Shown: positions 1 to 7,093, numbered from the stretch's first letter. The stretch is DNA of 32,717 nucleotides from an uncultured Fibrobacter sp. (GCF_900316465.1 NZ_ONDD01000025.1:1-32717); one strand, 5' to 3'. Program-made: numbers and translations. Notes: a model not told the origin generated them from the sequence alone.

Positions 1-534
1 CGACTTGACTTCGTATTCACTGTATGTTGACCACACGTCCTTATAGATTTCCTTCGACCGGAGTACCGAATTGTTGCAAAGCCAAATGGATACCGTTTCC
101 GGAAGTTCATAGTACCGGTACCGGCGTTCCTCTTCTGGCAGGCCCATGAAATAGTCAGAACGGTTAAACTCGTACTTGCCGCGCAGTGTGAGGTACGAAT
201 TGTAGAGTTGCATACGGTCGAAGAAGAAAGCATGAACCTTGTTTTGCATCTCGATGTTGAGATACCGATTGTCCCTAGTGTGTACCCAGACGTCGAGGCG
301 CGCGGGATCGTTTTCGGGCATAAAGATGTCGATGGGCTTCTCAAATTCGTATTCGAGGTCAACAATTTCATGGTCGCGGTCCAGCTGGAGCAGGCTGTTG
401 AGTACGTCGCGGATTGTGTCCTTGTCGTCCATCAGGATGCGGAATGTCGCTGCGTATTTGGGCAACAGGAATTCCTCGCCATGCTCGTTTGTGACGATGT
501 ATTTTTTTGTTGAATGATTGGTATTGTCAGGCAT
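1..534 (-). CDS. Rpn-like PD-(D/E)XK nuclease, 3' end cut off by the window
   Basis: This gene runs off the left edge: 178 codons are visible and the C-terminus is missing. The start is the ATG at 534-532, preceded on the minus strand by AAAGGAAA. After an N-terminal stretch typical of the family (FRILMDDKDTIRDVLNSLL, residues about 31-49) comes the nuclease core: RLDVWV supplies the catalytic Asp and NIEMQ the E-x-Q pair, followed by the FFDRMQLYNSYLTLRGKY helix. This is the signature of the Rpn family (PDDEXK_2, recombination-promoting nuclease or putative transposase). Known members are DNA endonucleases that promote RecA-independent recombination and are often carried in variable gene regions. 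It opens an accessory island and is transcribed away from the Fic gene. I infer a full-length family member, but the missing part could hide a defect. Confidence 0.85.
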   Translation of the reverse strand, partial: MPDNTNHSTKKYIVTNEHGEEFLLPKYAATFRILMDDKDTIRDVLNSLLQLDRDHEIVDLEYEFEKPIDIFMPENDPARLDVWVHTRDNRYLNIEMQNKVHAFFFDRMQLYNSYLTLRGKYEFNRSDYFMGLPEEERRYRYYELPETVSIWLCNNSVLRSKEIYKDVWSTYSEYEVKS

Positions 535-676
535 GTGTTTCCTTTCGTGTTAAGTTACGGGCACCCCCTATTACCTAACACGCTTTTTTAGGGCGTTTGA
601 ATACCAATTCTTTGTAAAACTTTTGTAAAAACGCAAAAAGTTTGATTGTGGTGCCTGGTTGTGTCAGCCTTGCAAA

Positions 677-708
677 CGACGCTAATTGTCGCATGCTCAA
701 TCTATATT
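677..708 (+). promoter_or_regulatory. Island promoter 1: CGAC-N7-GTCG palindrome plus TATATT
   Basis: CGAC (677-680), seven bases, GTCG (688-691), an 11-bp gap, then TATATT (703-708). It lies 28 bp before the start codon of the Fic gene. The same layout recurs at 1278, 6133, 7094 and, inverted, 12047. The palindrome overlaps where a -35 box would lie at 17-bp spacing, and no TTGACA-like box is there. Confidence 0.7.
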
Positions 709-736
709 CGTGATGTTCCCCTAAAAGGAGTGCGTC

Positions 737-1270
737 ATGAACAGATTGGAGAAACTAGAAATATCAAATGTCATCAATGATTTTCGTGCGGCTCTAGAAA
801 CTTTGGACCGCTACGACCACCAGCAACTGGAATTCCCGAAGACCGGTGTCGACTACAGCGAAACGAGTGGCCCCATCACCTACGAATTGGCGATGGAAGC
901 GATTGCTGTGCTCAAGGAAAAATTTCGTGACAGCGGAATCTTCGGTGTTGAAAAGGATGCGTCTTTCAAGAGTTCCCTCGGACAAATTTACCAGACCTTC
1001 GACGGCAAGGAACTTTATCCGACCGTGCAGATGAAGGCGGCAACACTCCTGTATCTGCTTGTCAAGAACCACTCCTTTGTCGATGGCAACAAACGCATTG
1101 CTGCGTTCATTTTCTTGTGGTATATGTCACGCAACGATATCCTTTATCGTGTGGATGGCTCCAAAATCGTAAGTGATGGCGCCCTGGTCGCGCTCACGCT
1201 ACTCATCGCTGAAAGTAAACCCGAAGAACGTGAAACCATGACCAAACTCATAGTGAACTTGATTATGTAA
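737..1270 (+). CDS. Fic/Doc-family protein (death-on-curing type)
   Basis: A 177-residue protein with the Fic core at the C-terminal half. The active-site loop is HSFVDGNKR at residues 112-120, inside a helix pair beginning LYPTVQMKAATLLYLLVKNH. The NKR ending is the Doc-like form of the motif, in which a Lys stands where classical AMPylating Fic enzymes have Gly; Doc itself phosphorylates elongation factor Tu. The chemistry here cannot be decided from sequence. The N-terminal 60 residues are helical and resemble the part preceding Fic in RhuM-type proteins. The start has AAAAGGAG seven bases upstream. No antitoxin-like gene precedes it, and the next gene has its own promoter, so it is probably monocistronic. 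A broken second copy of its 5' end lies at 6184. Confidence 0.87.
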   Translation: MNRLEKLEISNVINDFRAALETLDRYDHQQLEFPKTGVDYSETSGPITYELAMEAIAVLKEKFRDSGIFGVEKDASFKSSLGQIYQTFDGKELYPTVQMKAATLLYLLVKNHSFVDGNKRIAAFIFLWYMSRNDILYRVDGSKIVSDGALVALTLLIAESKPEERETMTKLIVNLIM

Positions 1271-1277
1271 AAGTAAA

Positions 1278-1309
1278 CGACATTAATTGTCGCCACCGCA
1301 ACCTATATT
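1278..1309 (+). promoter_or_regulatory. Island promoter 2: CGAC-N7-GTCG palindrome plus TATATT
   Basis: CGAC at 1278-1281, GTCG at 1289-1292, 11 bp, TATATT at 1304-1309. It starts 8 bp after the Fic stop codon and 52 bp before the next gene, so that gene has its own start of transcription despite being close behind Fic. Confidence 0.7.
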
Positions 1310-1329
1310 CTTAGAAAAAGCGAGGTAAT

Positions 1330-1815
1330 ATGACTATCAAGGAATGCTTAAAATCATGTGGTTTAACGCGTGTGGCGAAAGGCGAAATTCTTGATGCAAG
1401 AATTGCTGCGGCGCTTGCTGAGCGTCCTCTTTGGGAATTGGTTGAAGAATCGAAGGAAGAACTTGGAGAGGCGTGGGACAAAATCATCGATTCGAGCCCG
1501 TATCGTAAACTCAAGTGGAGTTGTAGAAAAGATACTCCGTATGTTCTCGTGTATAACGATGTGGCGGAATTTCGGTCGGACGATGCTGATTGCCCCATGA
1601 CGAAGGGGACGCTGCAGAAATTTTTTGATGGCTTTAGAAACGATGAATGGAAATTGCTTTCATGGCTCTCGAATATGCCGGAAAGTTGTGTGGAAAAGAC
1701 CGTCAAGGTTTATCCAAATGGAGTTGTGGAGTATACAGAGGCTAACTCAATAACCGGTTCACTTTGTTTTATGCTGATTCCGCTGAAAGTCTGGCAGAAT
1801 GCGGAAAATGCTTGA
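1330..1815 (+). CDS. Unknown protein, 161 residues
   Basis: I do not recognise a family. The start is ATG with GAGGTAAT just upstream, 20 bases after the -10 box of island promoter 2, which supports a short leader. The protein looks soluble and mixed alpha/beta with no signal peptide or membrane segment. A helical N-terminal part, including an Ala/Glu-rich helix (residues about 18-50), is followed by a strand-rich second half with four cysteines and the stretch VKVYPNGVVEYTE. Coding character is ordinary and the frame is intact. It shares its promoter type with Fic, the UDG-like gene, the AAA+ ATPase and the WYL regulator, so it belongs to the island's co-regulated set. A role as partner of Fic is possible but unsupported, because known Fic antitoxins usually precede the toxin. 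Confidence 0.75.
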   Translation: MTIKECLKSCGLTRVAKGEILDARIAAALAERPLWELVEESKEELGEAWDKIIDSSPYRKLKWSCRKDTPYVLVYNDVAEFRSDDADCPMTKGTLQKFFDGFRNDEWKLLSWLSNMPESCVEKTVKVYPNGVVEYTEANSITGSLCFMLIPLKVWQNAENA

Positions 1816-1917
1816 ATGTCATTGTACTTGAAAAACGAGGGGTTATGATAAAAAGGCTTCTTAAAATAATTTAAAAGTCACTCCAAAGGAAAATAAAATT
1901 GTATGTAGGAGGCTTTT

Positions 1918-2547
1918 ATGAAAGACTCATACTTTACGGATCCGCGAGACGGTGAAACCTACCGCACCGTGAAAATCGGAAATCGGATTTGGTTTGCCGA
2001 AAACTTGCGGCATAAATGCGAAGGTGCGCAGGCGTATGCCGGCGGCATGGGGTATTTGTGCTTGAATGGCGAAACGCCTCCTTACGATTGGAACTGCGAC
2101 CCAAATGTGAAGAAATATGGCTTGTGCTACTACTGGAAATTTGCAGAAGCTGCAGTCCCCAAAGGTTGGCGCTTGCCGAACAATGATGATTGGCGAGACC
2201 TGTTTAATGCTGTCGGTGCAAAATGCGAAATGGGCGAGCATGGTGCCGAAACTTACCTCGGGGCGGCACTCGCATTAAAATCTAAAGATGGTTGGGAAGA
2301 AGACGAGTTGTTCCCTGTCGGCAAAAGCCTTGATGCGTTCGGCTTTACGGCGTATCCGGCAGGCTGCATGGAGGAATTCGGTTTTTGCGGAGCGCGCGGC
2401 AAACATACGCGTTTCTGGAGTTCCGTCGGGCAAAACAAGTGGGCGTATCGCGTTCGCCTAGACAATTGTTACGACGATGCCGTTCTCGACCGCTTTTGGA
2501 ACGATTTTTCCTGCGCGAATTCAATTCGGTGCGTGAAAGACTGCTAA
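1918..2547 (+). CDS. FISUMP-domain protein without signal peptide
   Basis: A 209-residue protein made almost entirely of one Fibrobacter succinogenes major paralogous domain. The hallmarks are present in order: DGETYRTVKIGNRIWFAENL (residues 11-30), YGLCYYWKFAEAAVPKGWRL (about 67-86), NNDDWRDL, the FGFTAYPAG block, a FWSS element near residue 162 and the closing SIRCVKD at the end. The role of the domain is unknown; it is abundant in Fibrobacter and usually on exported proteins. Here the N-terminus MKDSYFTDPRDG has no signal sequence, so this copy should be cytoplasmic unless exported by another route. The start has a strong AGGAGG eight bases upstream. Its upstream region (1816-1917) carries no island palindrome, so it may not belong to the same regulon. 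Confidence 0.88.
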   Translation: MKDSYFTDPRDGETYRTVKIGNRIWFAENLRHKCEGAQAYAGGMGYLCLNGETPPYDWNCDPNVKKYGLCYYWKFAEAAVPKGWRLPNNDDWRDLFNAVGAKCEMGEHGAETYLGAALALKSKDGWEEDELFPVGKSLDAFGFTAYPAGCMEEFGFCGARGKHTRFWSSVGQNKWAYRVRLDNCYDDAVLDRFWNDFSCANSIRCVKDC

Positions 2548-2674
2548 AAAGGAACTTATTCCAAGTTGGAACGCCCAAAATAACGTTTTTTGAGGGAAAA
2601 CTATAGTTTTTGTGGGGATTTGTGCTCTTTTGTAGAAAATAGAATATATTTCTTTTTAAAGAAGAAGGAAAAAA

Positions 2675-3004
2675 ATGGATAAAGAACCCGAAGTTTTAGA
2701 TATGAATGGCGCATCCTCTTTGCAAAAGGGACTCGCCGTTTTCTTTGTCATCATGTCGCTGTTGTACACCGTGTCGCCCATCGACCTGGCGCCCGACGCA
2801 ATTCCAGTAGTGGGCTGGCTCGATGATGTCGGCTTCCTTGTGACTGCGACAATGAATGCTGTTCAGCAGTTCACAAAGGACCAGAATAGCGCCATGGTGA
2901 AAATCCTAAAATACGCCAAATGGTTTATGGTCATCGCCGTCGTAATCGCTGCGCTGTTGCTCGGCGGTTTGATCGCTGCTATTGTGGCGTTGATTATGAA
3001 ATAG
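2675..3004 (+). CDS. DUF1232 (YkvA-like) small membrane protein
   Basis: A 109-residue protein carrying the DUF1232 signature YTVSPIDLAPDAIPVVGWLD at residues 31-50, followed by DVGFLV. This family of small membrane proteins has no settled function. Hydrophobic segments lie at about 18-33 and 84-108; the second is long and ends at the C-terminus. The start is ATG with AGAAGGA upstream, and a TATATT -10 box at 2645-2650 gives a leader of about 20 bases. The next gene begins 36 bases after the stop with its own AAGGAG, so this gene may head the transcript that carries the GTPase cassette. DUF1232 proteins are common housekeeping-like genes, so the link may be only positional. Confidence 0.85.
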   Translation: MDKEPEVLDMNGASSLQKGLAVFFVIMSLLYTVSPIDLAPDAIPVVGWLDDVGFLVTATMNAVQQFTKDQNSAMVKILKYAKWFMVIAVVIAALLLGGLIAAIVALIMK

Positions 3005-3040
3005 AATCAAATGTTGAACAAATAACAAGGAGAAAAAAAT

Positions 3041-3730
3041 ATGGCCTTTTGGTTTATTCCCGTTGCTGTTGGTCTTGGTGTTACGGGCGCGGTAAATCGG
3101 TGGAGAAAAACTAAATTGGAGATAGCCGTTCTCGGACCAGAAGCTAGTGGAAAAACAACTCTTATTGAATTGCTCAGTAAGGGAAAAGTTGAGAATAGGC
3201 TTTATCGTCAAACTGGCATACAGGAAATCTGCCCTGAATTTGAAGCGTTTTGGACTAAGCCGAATATGTTTTTTTGTACAGATATTACTGTAAATTCTGA
3301 TTCTCATTGGTGGCAGGAAATCAAAAATCTATTTCCTGATATAGGCAAATTTAAAAATAATGGGCAGGATATTCCTGGAGGGGAAGAAATTGTAAACAAC
3401 TATGAAAAATTGATGGAGAAAAAAGATTTTGTTTTCTTTCTTATAAATGTGAAAGAATTCTTCGATAAAGAGGATGTTTCTGAAGACGTATTAGCAAGAT
3501 TGGAATTCTTGAGCAGACATTATGAAAATGATATGTCAAAATTTATTGTGCTGGCAACCCACATAGATAAGGTCGGTAAAACGGAAGAAGAAATAAAGAA
3601 TGGTATTAGAAACAAAGTAAAAGATAAACCATATTCAAACATTATTGGTAACTTGAAATGCATTAATCTTGTGGGTGATTCGGCAGGCGATGATATCAGA
3701 AAATGTTTTGGTGAATACGGAAAGAATTGA
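3041..3730 (+). CDS. Membrane-anchored P-loop GTPase-like protein
   Basis: A 229-residue protein with an N-terminal hydrophobic segment (residues 2-19) and then a small GTPase fold. G1/Walker A is GPEASGKTT (32-40). A switch II candidate is D110-x-P-G-G, with D81 as an alternative. G4 is THIDK (173-177), a recognised variant of N/TKxD, and NLVGDSAG (about 209-216) may be G5. It should therefore bind and hydrolyse GTP at the inner membrane face. I do not recognise the exact subfamily. The start has AAGGAG upstream. The gene is clearly AT-rich compared with flanking genes, suggesting transfer. It heads a compact cassette: the next gene begins 7 bases after its stop and the third overlaps the second, so the three probably act together. 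Confidence 0.75.
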   Translation: MAFWFIPVAVGLGVTGAVNRWRKTKLEIAVLGPEASGKTTLIELLSKGKVENRLYRQTGIQEICPEFEAFWTKPNMFFCTDITVNSDSHWWQEIKNLFPDIGKFKNNGQDIPGGEEIVNNYEKLMEKKDFVFFLINVKEFFDKEDVSEDVLARLEFLSRHYENDMSKFIVLATHIDKVGKTEEEIKNGIRNKVKDKPYSNIIGNLKCINLVGDSAGDDIRKCFGEYGKN

Positions 3731-3737
3731 GGTACTT

Positions 3738-4358
3738 ATGGAACGAGATTACGAAACATATTTTTGGATTCAAAAGAAAGACCTGAATGGAAAGAACATG
3801 GTCATAGTAAATGGGGCGTTTGCGACTTTCGAACAAATGCCCGATGAAGTCCGTGTTTTTCAGCCGAATTCCAGACAACAATATCAAAAACAAATAATCT
3901 CACAAACGAAAAAAATAAAAATAAGTTATTATTTATCTCATAGGCCTTTCCCTGCTCAGTCAAATAATTATATGGATGTCCAAACAATCTATATTGACGG
4001 CTGTGTCAATGATAAGGATTCTTCTAATCGTAATATTAGTTACAATTTCATTTTCAAGTCGTCAAGAGAAATTGAATCCGATGTGTTGGAAATAGTAGAA
4101 AAAGAATTTCTGAAATGCTTAGATATGTCTGGTACCTTGGAGTCATTTGATGTAGATGATTTTCATACTTCTATGCTAAAAGTGGATGTGAAAAAGATAA
4201 ACAATTGGAAAAGTAACCTTGTAAAAAGGGAATTTGGTTCGTGGTTTAGTAAAAAAAATTGGAAAGAAGGGTGTATTACGGTGGCTTCTATAGTTGCGTC
4301 GGCTTTGACGACGACTGCTGTTCGTGAATTAATCAAGAAAAAGGGAATGAAAAAATGA
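3738..4358 (+). CDS. Unknown protein with C-terminal hydrophobic segment, GTPase cassette gene 2
   Basis: No family recognised. The frame is open from 3669, but the ATG at 3738 is preferred because GAGGT precedes it and it lies 7 bases behind the GTPase stop; this gives 206 residues. The body is polar and lysine-rich with several strands (SYNFIFKSS, VQTIYIDG). Near the C-terminus, CITVASIVASALTTTAV (about residues 180-196) is hydrophobic and flanked by basic residues (NWKEG before, KKKGMKK after), which fits a tail anchor or a single membrane helix. The composition is very AT-rich and lysine-rich, like its two neighbours. The stop overlaps the start of the next gene (ATGA), indicating translational coupling. 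Together with the N-terminal membrane segment of the GTPase this suggests a membrane-associated complex; that part is inference. Confidence 0.75.
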   Translation: MERDYETYFWIQKKDLNGKNMVIVNGAFATFEQMPDEVRVFQPNSRQQYQKQIISQTKKIKISYYLSHRPFPAQSNNYMDVQTIYIDGCVNDKDSSNRNISYNFIFKSSREIESDVLEIVEKEFLKCLDMSGTLESFDVDDFHTSMLKVDVKKINNWKSNLVKREFGSWFSKKNWKEGCITVASIVASALTTTAVRELIKKKGMKK

Positions 4359-5119
4359 TGGACGAAACAAAAAAGATGCTTGTGGTACAAAGCAAAGAAA
4401 AAGCAAGAAACTATAAATGGGAGAACGAGTATAAAAATACCAATATGCTTGACATTGATGTTTTGTCCTGCGAATCGGTAAAAAGTAGAAATCTTGTTTT
4501 CTCAAATGGACAGGGCTCAGTGCCGCCAATGGAGGGACAAGCCTACATTCAGAATCCCTATAATCCGCAAGAATACATTGAGCAATCCAATCATCTCTTA
4601 AAAGATTTTGAAAAAGAACGATTGAATAAGTATTTTGATCTAGCACATAGATTGGGAGCAACCAAAATTAGTTATTCTGGCGGCGAGTCTAGCAAAGAAC
4701 GAGGTACTAAAAAATATAGCGCGAATAGAGTGCAGACCTTTATGGAGCAAATAGGCTTGGAAGAAGAAAATTATTCTTTTACGCAAAAATTTAAGAAGTT
4801 CGAAGGGTATGATCAAAGAGCGTATGAATCGGCGAAATTTTTTGTAAGAGAAAATCATCTTGATCGGGACGCTGATTTCACGTTGTTGCTTTCGGGAAGG
4901 GATCCTTCTAAAGGATTGTTGGAAAGTTTGGAGGTGAAATACTCGTTCCGGAAAACTGCATCTAATATATTTACTCTAGCAGCAAATTTTGACGGACTTG
5001 CTAAAGCGATTGGAATGACTTCTCCTTTAGCCGTTCTTTTGCCGGCGGGAATAGATGTAAAAATGACAAAAGAAATCTTGGTATCAAAAGAAGTTCATCT
5101 GACAATTGACTTTGATTAA
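4355..5119 (+). CDS. Unknown protein, GTPase cassette gene 3
   Basis: A 254-residue protein that I cannot assign. Its ATG overlaps the preceding stop codon by four bases. Residues about 77-106 form a charged helix with EKERLNKYFDLAHRLGATK. A basic, Ser/Gly-rich linker (SYSGGESSKERGTKKYS) and an acidic/aromatic middle follow. The C-terminal quarter is less polar (NIFTLAANFDGLAKAIG, SPLAVLLPAGIDVKM) and ends in strands (KEVHLTIDFD). No catalytic motif, signal peptide or clear membrane helix is visible. Base composition matches genes 1 and 2 of the cassette. It is followed by the zinc-ribbon gene on the same strand without a gap large enough for a separate promoter. It may be the effector or adaptor of the GTPase cassette, but the sequence does not show which. 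Confidence 0.72.
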   Translation: MMDETKKMLVVQSKEKARNYKWENEYKNTNMLDIDVLSCESVKSRNLVFSNGQGSVPPMEGQAYIQNPYNPQEYIEQSNHLLKDFEKERLNKYFDLAHRLGATKISYSGGESSKERGTKKYSANRVQTFMEQIGLEEENYSFTQKFKKFEGYDQRAYESAKFFVRENHLDRDADFTLLLSGRDPSKGLLESLEVKYSFRKTASNIFTLAANFDGLAKAIGMTSPLAVLLPAGIDVKMTKEILVSKEVHLTIDFD

Positions 5120-5141
5120 GAGACTACATAATAAGTTGTCA

Positions 5142-5378
5142 ATGTCTCAAAAATTCTACTGTAAATATTGCGGAATAGGCTTCCCTTCAGTTTTTGCGTT
5201 GGTCAATGCTCGTTGTGTCAAGCAATCGAGTGGTATGAACCATGTGCTGTATGAGGGCTCCGAAAAGTCCAAGTACACTTGCAAATATTGCGGGCTGCAA
5301 TTCCCAACGATATTTGCCATGGTAAATGCTCGTTGTCTAAAGAGTCCGGCAAAGGGCGGTCACGAACCGGCTCTATAA
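5142..5378 (+). CDS. Small tandem zinc-ribbon-like protein
   Basis: A 78-residue protein built from two near-identical units of about 30 residues joined by the linker LYEGSEKSKYT. Each unit has CKYCG, then an F-P-x-x-F-A-x-V-N-A-R-C stretch, and a His nearby (NHVLYEG; GGHEPAL), enough ligands to bind one zinc per unit. Similar small proteins with the YEGSEKS linker occur widely in bacteria without a known function. The frame is open back to a TTG at 5106, but the ATG at 5142 is the natural start because it lies just before the first unit; neither has a good Shine-Dalgarno. It follows the GTPase cassette and lies 15 bases before the next gene, so it is probably on the same transcript. Binding to nucleic acid or protein is equally possible. 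Confidence 0.7.
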   Translation: MSQKFYCKYCGIGFPSVFALVNARCVKQSSGMNHVLYEGSEKSKYTCKYCGLQFPTIFAMVNARCLKSPAKGGHEPAL

Positions 5379-5393
5379 ACAATTGGAGGCGAT

Positions 5394-6098
5394 GTGTCCA
5401 ATACATCATATGATTCAAAATTCCAATTTATTCCCTTCTATAAAACGCACCCTTATATGATGCCGTTTGTGGGGGATGATTACGAATCTTCGGAACATAA
5501 AAAGCTTTTGCTGATAGGCGAAAGTCATTATATGCCCGAAGGCTCTACTGTACACCATGATGTGAATTCGTGGTACGGAAATCCTGTGTTGACGGGTGAT
5601 GAACAGGATTGGTGTAATACTCGCGGAACCCGCGAGGGCAAAAGTGGACGTTTCGGAAAAGAAATTGATCGTTGCTTGAATTTGGTACTGCCTAGTGATG
5701 GCAATGGTTGGCATCAGGTGGCGTTCCTCAATTATTTCTTGCGTCCGGCTGATTGCACAACAGGAATTGATGACTTGTGGAATTCCTATGGTGGCAAGGA
5801 TGTTGACTGCGAACAGGCTATTCGTAATTTCATCAAGGTGCTTGATATTCTGAAACCAGATTTATTCGTTTTCTTGAGCTCTACGGTGTGCAAACAGGCG
5901 GAAGGTTTTGATTATCCGAAGTATTTCGGTGGAAATCTTTGGGATTGGACAAAATCCCACGGAATCGTTGATTATATCTATACGAATCATCCATCTAGTG
6001 TCCATTGGAACCAGACCATGTCAAAATATGAAAAGGCTCGTGGTATGACGTCGCGGGACTTCTTCTGCGCATGGCTTAAGGAAAAATGGCTAAGATAG
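5394..6098 (+). CDS. Uracil-DNA-glycosylase-superfamily-like protein, copy 1
   Basis: A 234-residue protein whose layout resembles the UDG superfamily: a first motif at the end of a strand, KLLLIGESHYMP (about residues 37-48), and a second motif near the C-terminus, NHPSS (198-202), between a strand and a helix. In true UDGs the first motif holds the water-activating Asp or Asn and the second the His-Pro-Ser loop; here GESHY replaces the usual residues, so base excision activity is uncertain. NYFLRPAD is shared with the second copy. The start is a GTG with GGAGG four bases upstream; an overlapping ATG at 5392 is in a dead frame. It lies 15 bases after the zinc-ribbon gene. A related copy is at 6349. 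The assignment is by motif pattern only. Confidence 0.62.
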   Translation: MSNTSYDSKFQFIPFYKTHPYMMPFVGDDYESSEHKKLLLIGESHYMPEGSTVHHDVNSWYGNPVLTGDEQDWCNTRGTREGKSGRFGKEIDRCLNLVLPSDGNGWHQVAFLNYFLRPADCTTGIDDLWNSYGGKDVDCEQAIRNFIKVLDILKPDLFVFLSSTVCKQAEGFDYPKYFGGNLWDWTKSHGIVDYIYTNHPSSVHWNQTMSKYEKARGMTSRDFFCAWLKEKWLR

Positions 6099-6132
6099 AA
6101 GAGAATCTTGTTGTTGAAAGATTGTTTGTGCG

Positions 6133-6163
6133 CGACGTTAATTGTCGTGCATTTCTTTATATT
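6133..6163 (+). promoter_or_regulatory. Island promoter 3: CGAC-N7-GTCG palindrome plus TATATT
   Basis: CGAC at 6133-6136, GTCG at 6144-6147, 10 bp, TATATT at 6158-6163. It lies upstream of the dead Fic remnant and the second UDG-like gene, which it probably now drives through a leader of roughly 180 bases. Confidence 0.68.
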
Positions 6164-6183
6164 ACAAAAAAGTGCGGTGCTTT

Positions 6184-6276
6184 ATGATTGATGATGAAAA
6201 AGGTGATGTCAGCTTGAATATAATCTATGAATTTTTATCAGCGTTAGAAACTTTAGACCCCTGCGATCATCAGTAA
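6184..6276 (+). pseudogene. Remnant of a second Fic gene, 5' end with nonsense mutation
   Basis: A 30-codon reading frame starting at ATG 6184 matches the N-terminus of the intact Fic protein at 737: NIIYEFLSALETLD here against NVINDFRAALETLD there, then DHQ in both. Right after DHQ the intact gene has CAA CTG GAA TTC while the remnant has TAA TTG AAT TTC, so a C-to-T change created the stop and homology continues a few codons beyond. The rest of the gene, including the Fic motif, is absent. It sits behind an island promoter of the same type as the intact gene, showing that promoter and gene were duplicated together and the copy then decayed. Homology fades out near 6290. Confidence 0.72.
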
Positions 6277-6348
6277 TTGAATTTCTTACTGATGTGACGA
6301 AAAAATATATATTGGCAAAAGGTGAAATTTTTTATTGGGAGAAAATTC

Positions 6349-7074
6349 ATGTTTAGTTCTTCATTTGATTCTGCTTTTAGAACGATACCGTTCTATAAAA
6401 ATCATGAGTTTATGTTGCCAGCTGTTGGAGTGAACTATGAATCAACGAAACACAAGAAACTCTTGCTTGTTGGAGAAAGCTGTTATATGCCAAAGGCTTC
6501 CTTTGTGCATCATAATGTGAATTTGTGGTATGACAATTATTTAAGCCTTGGAGAAAAACTCTCAGACTGTGAATTAAAATGCTGCGATTTACGTGGGGCG
6601 CGTAGTGACCCAAGAAATAAATACCGGCAAAAAATTGATAGTGCAATTAAAGAAGTTTTCCCAGACGCATTGGGTGGTGCTTTTGAGGAGATTGCTAGTT
6701 ATAATTATTTCTTGCGACCGGCTGACAATGACAATAGAAAAACTTTTAGGTGTACAGAAATGGATTGCAGAGAATCAGTACATACATTTTGTAAGCTCAT
6801 TGAAATATTAAACCCTAATCATGTTGTTTTTACAAGTAAACTTGCGTTTGATCATGCGGAAACAATTGATATTTTTAAATATCTTGGTTGTTATTTGTGG
6901 GATTATTTGGCAAAATACAATATAGGCTACTCATTTACATACCACCCTTCTAGTCTTTGGTGGAATCGTATTCGCCACATAAAAACTGGAAGTAGTGATG
7001 ATTACTTTCGCGGTCTAACGAGTAGGCAGTTCTTTATAGATGAATTGAGAAAGAACTGGTTGACTAAAGACTAA
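6349..7074 (+). CDS. Uracil-DNA-glycosylase-superfamily-like protein, copy 2
   Basis: A 241-residue paralog of the protein at 5394, aligned along its whole length: SFDSAFRTIPFYKNH with SYDSKFQFIPFYKTH, KHKKLLLVGESCYMP with EHKKLLLIGESHYMP, YNYFLRPAD with LNYFLRPAD, YHPSSLWWN with NHPSSVHWN, GLTSRQFF with GMTSRDFF. The first motif differs at one key place: GESCY instead of GESHY, so a His is replaced by Cys. An upstream GTG at 6322 is in frame, but the ATG at 6349 is chosen because TGGGAGA precedes it and the paralog starts at the same place. Expression probably comes from island promoter 3 across the Fic remnant. The gene is AT-rich compared with its paralog, which argues against a recent duplication within this genome. 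Confidence 0.62.
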   Translation: MFSSSFDSAFRTIPFYKNHEFMLPAVGVNYESTKHKKLLLVGESCYMPKASFVHHNVNLWYDNYLSLGEKLSDCELKCCDLRGARSDPRNKYRQKIDSAIKEVFPDALGGAFEEIASYNYFLRPADNDNRKTFRCTEMDCRESVHTFCKLIEILNPNHVVFTSKLAFDHAETIDIFKYLGCYLWDYLAKYNIGYSFTYHPSSLWWNRIRHIKTGSSDDYFRGLTSRQFFIDELRKNWLTKD

Positions 7075-7093
7075 TTTGAACTTTTAATGCCTG

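Noticed and set aside
208..517. Plus-strand frames near the left edge
   Set aside because: They lie opposite the Rpn-type nuclease, whose minus-strand translation has clear catalytic motifs and a ribosome site.
677..691. TTGTCG in the island palindromes as an ordinary -35 box
   Set aside because: It lies only 10-11 bp before TATATT, not about 17, in all five cases.
3669..3737. The 23-codon upstream extension of cassette gene 2
   Set aside because: It would overlap the GTPase gene by about 60 bases, whereas ATG 3738 has a ribosome site directly behind the GTPase stop.
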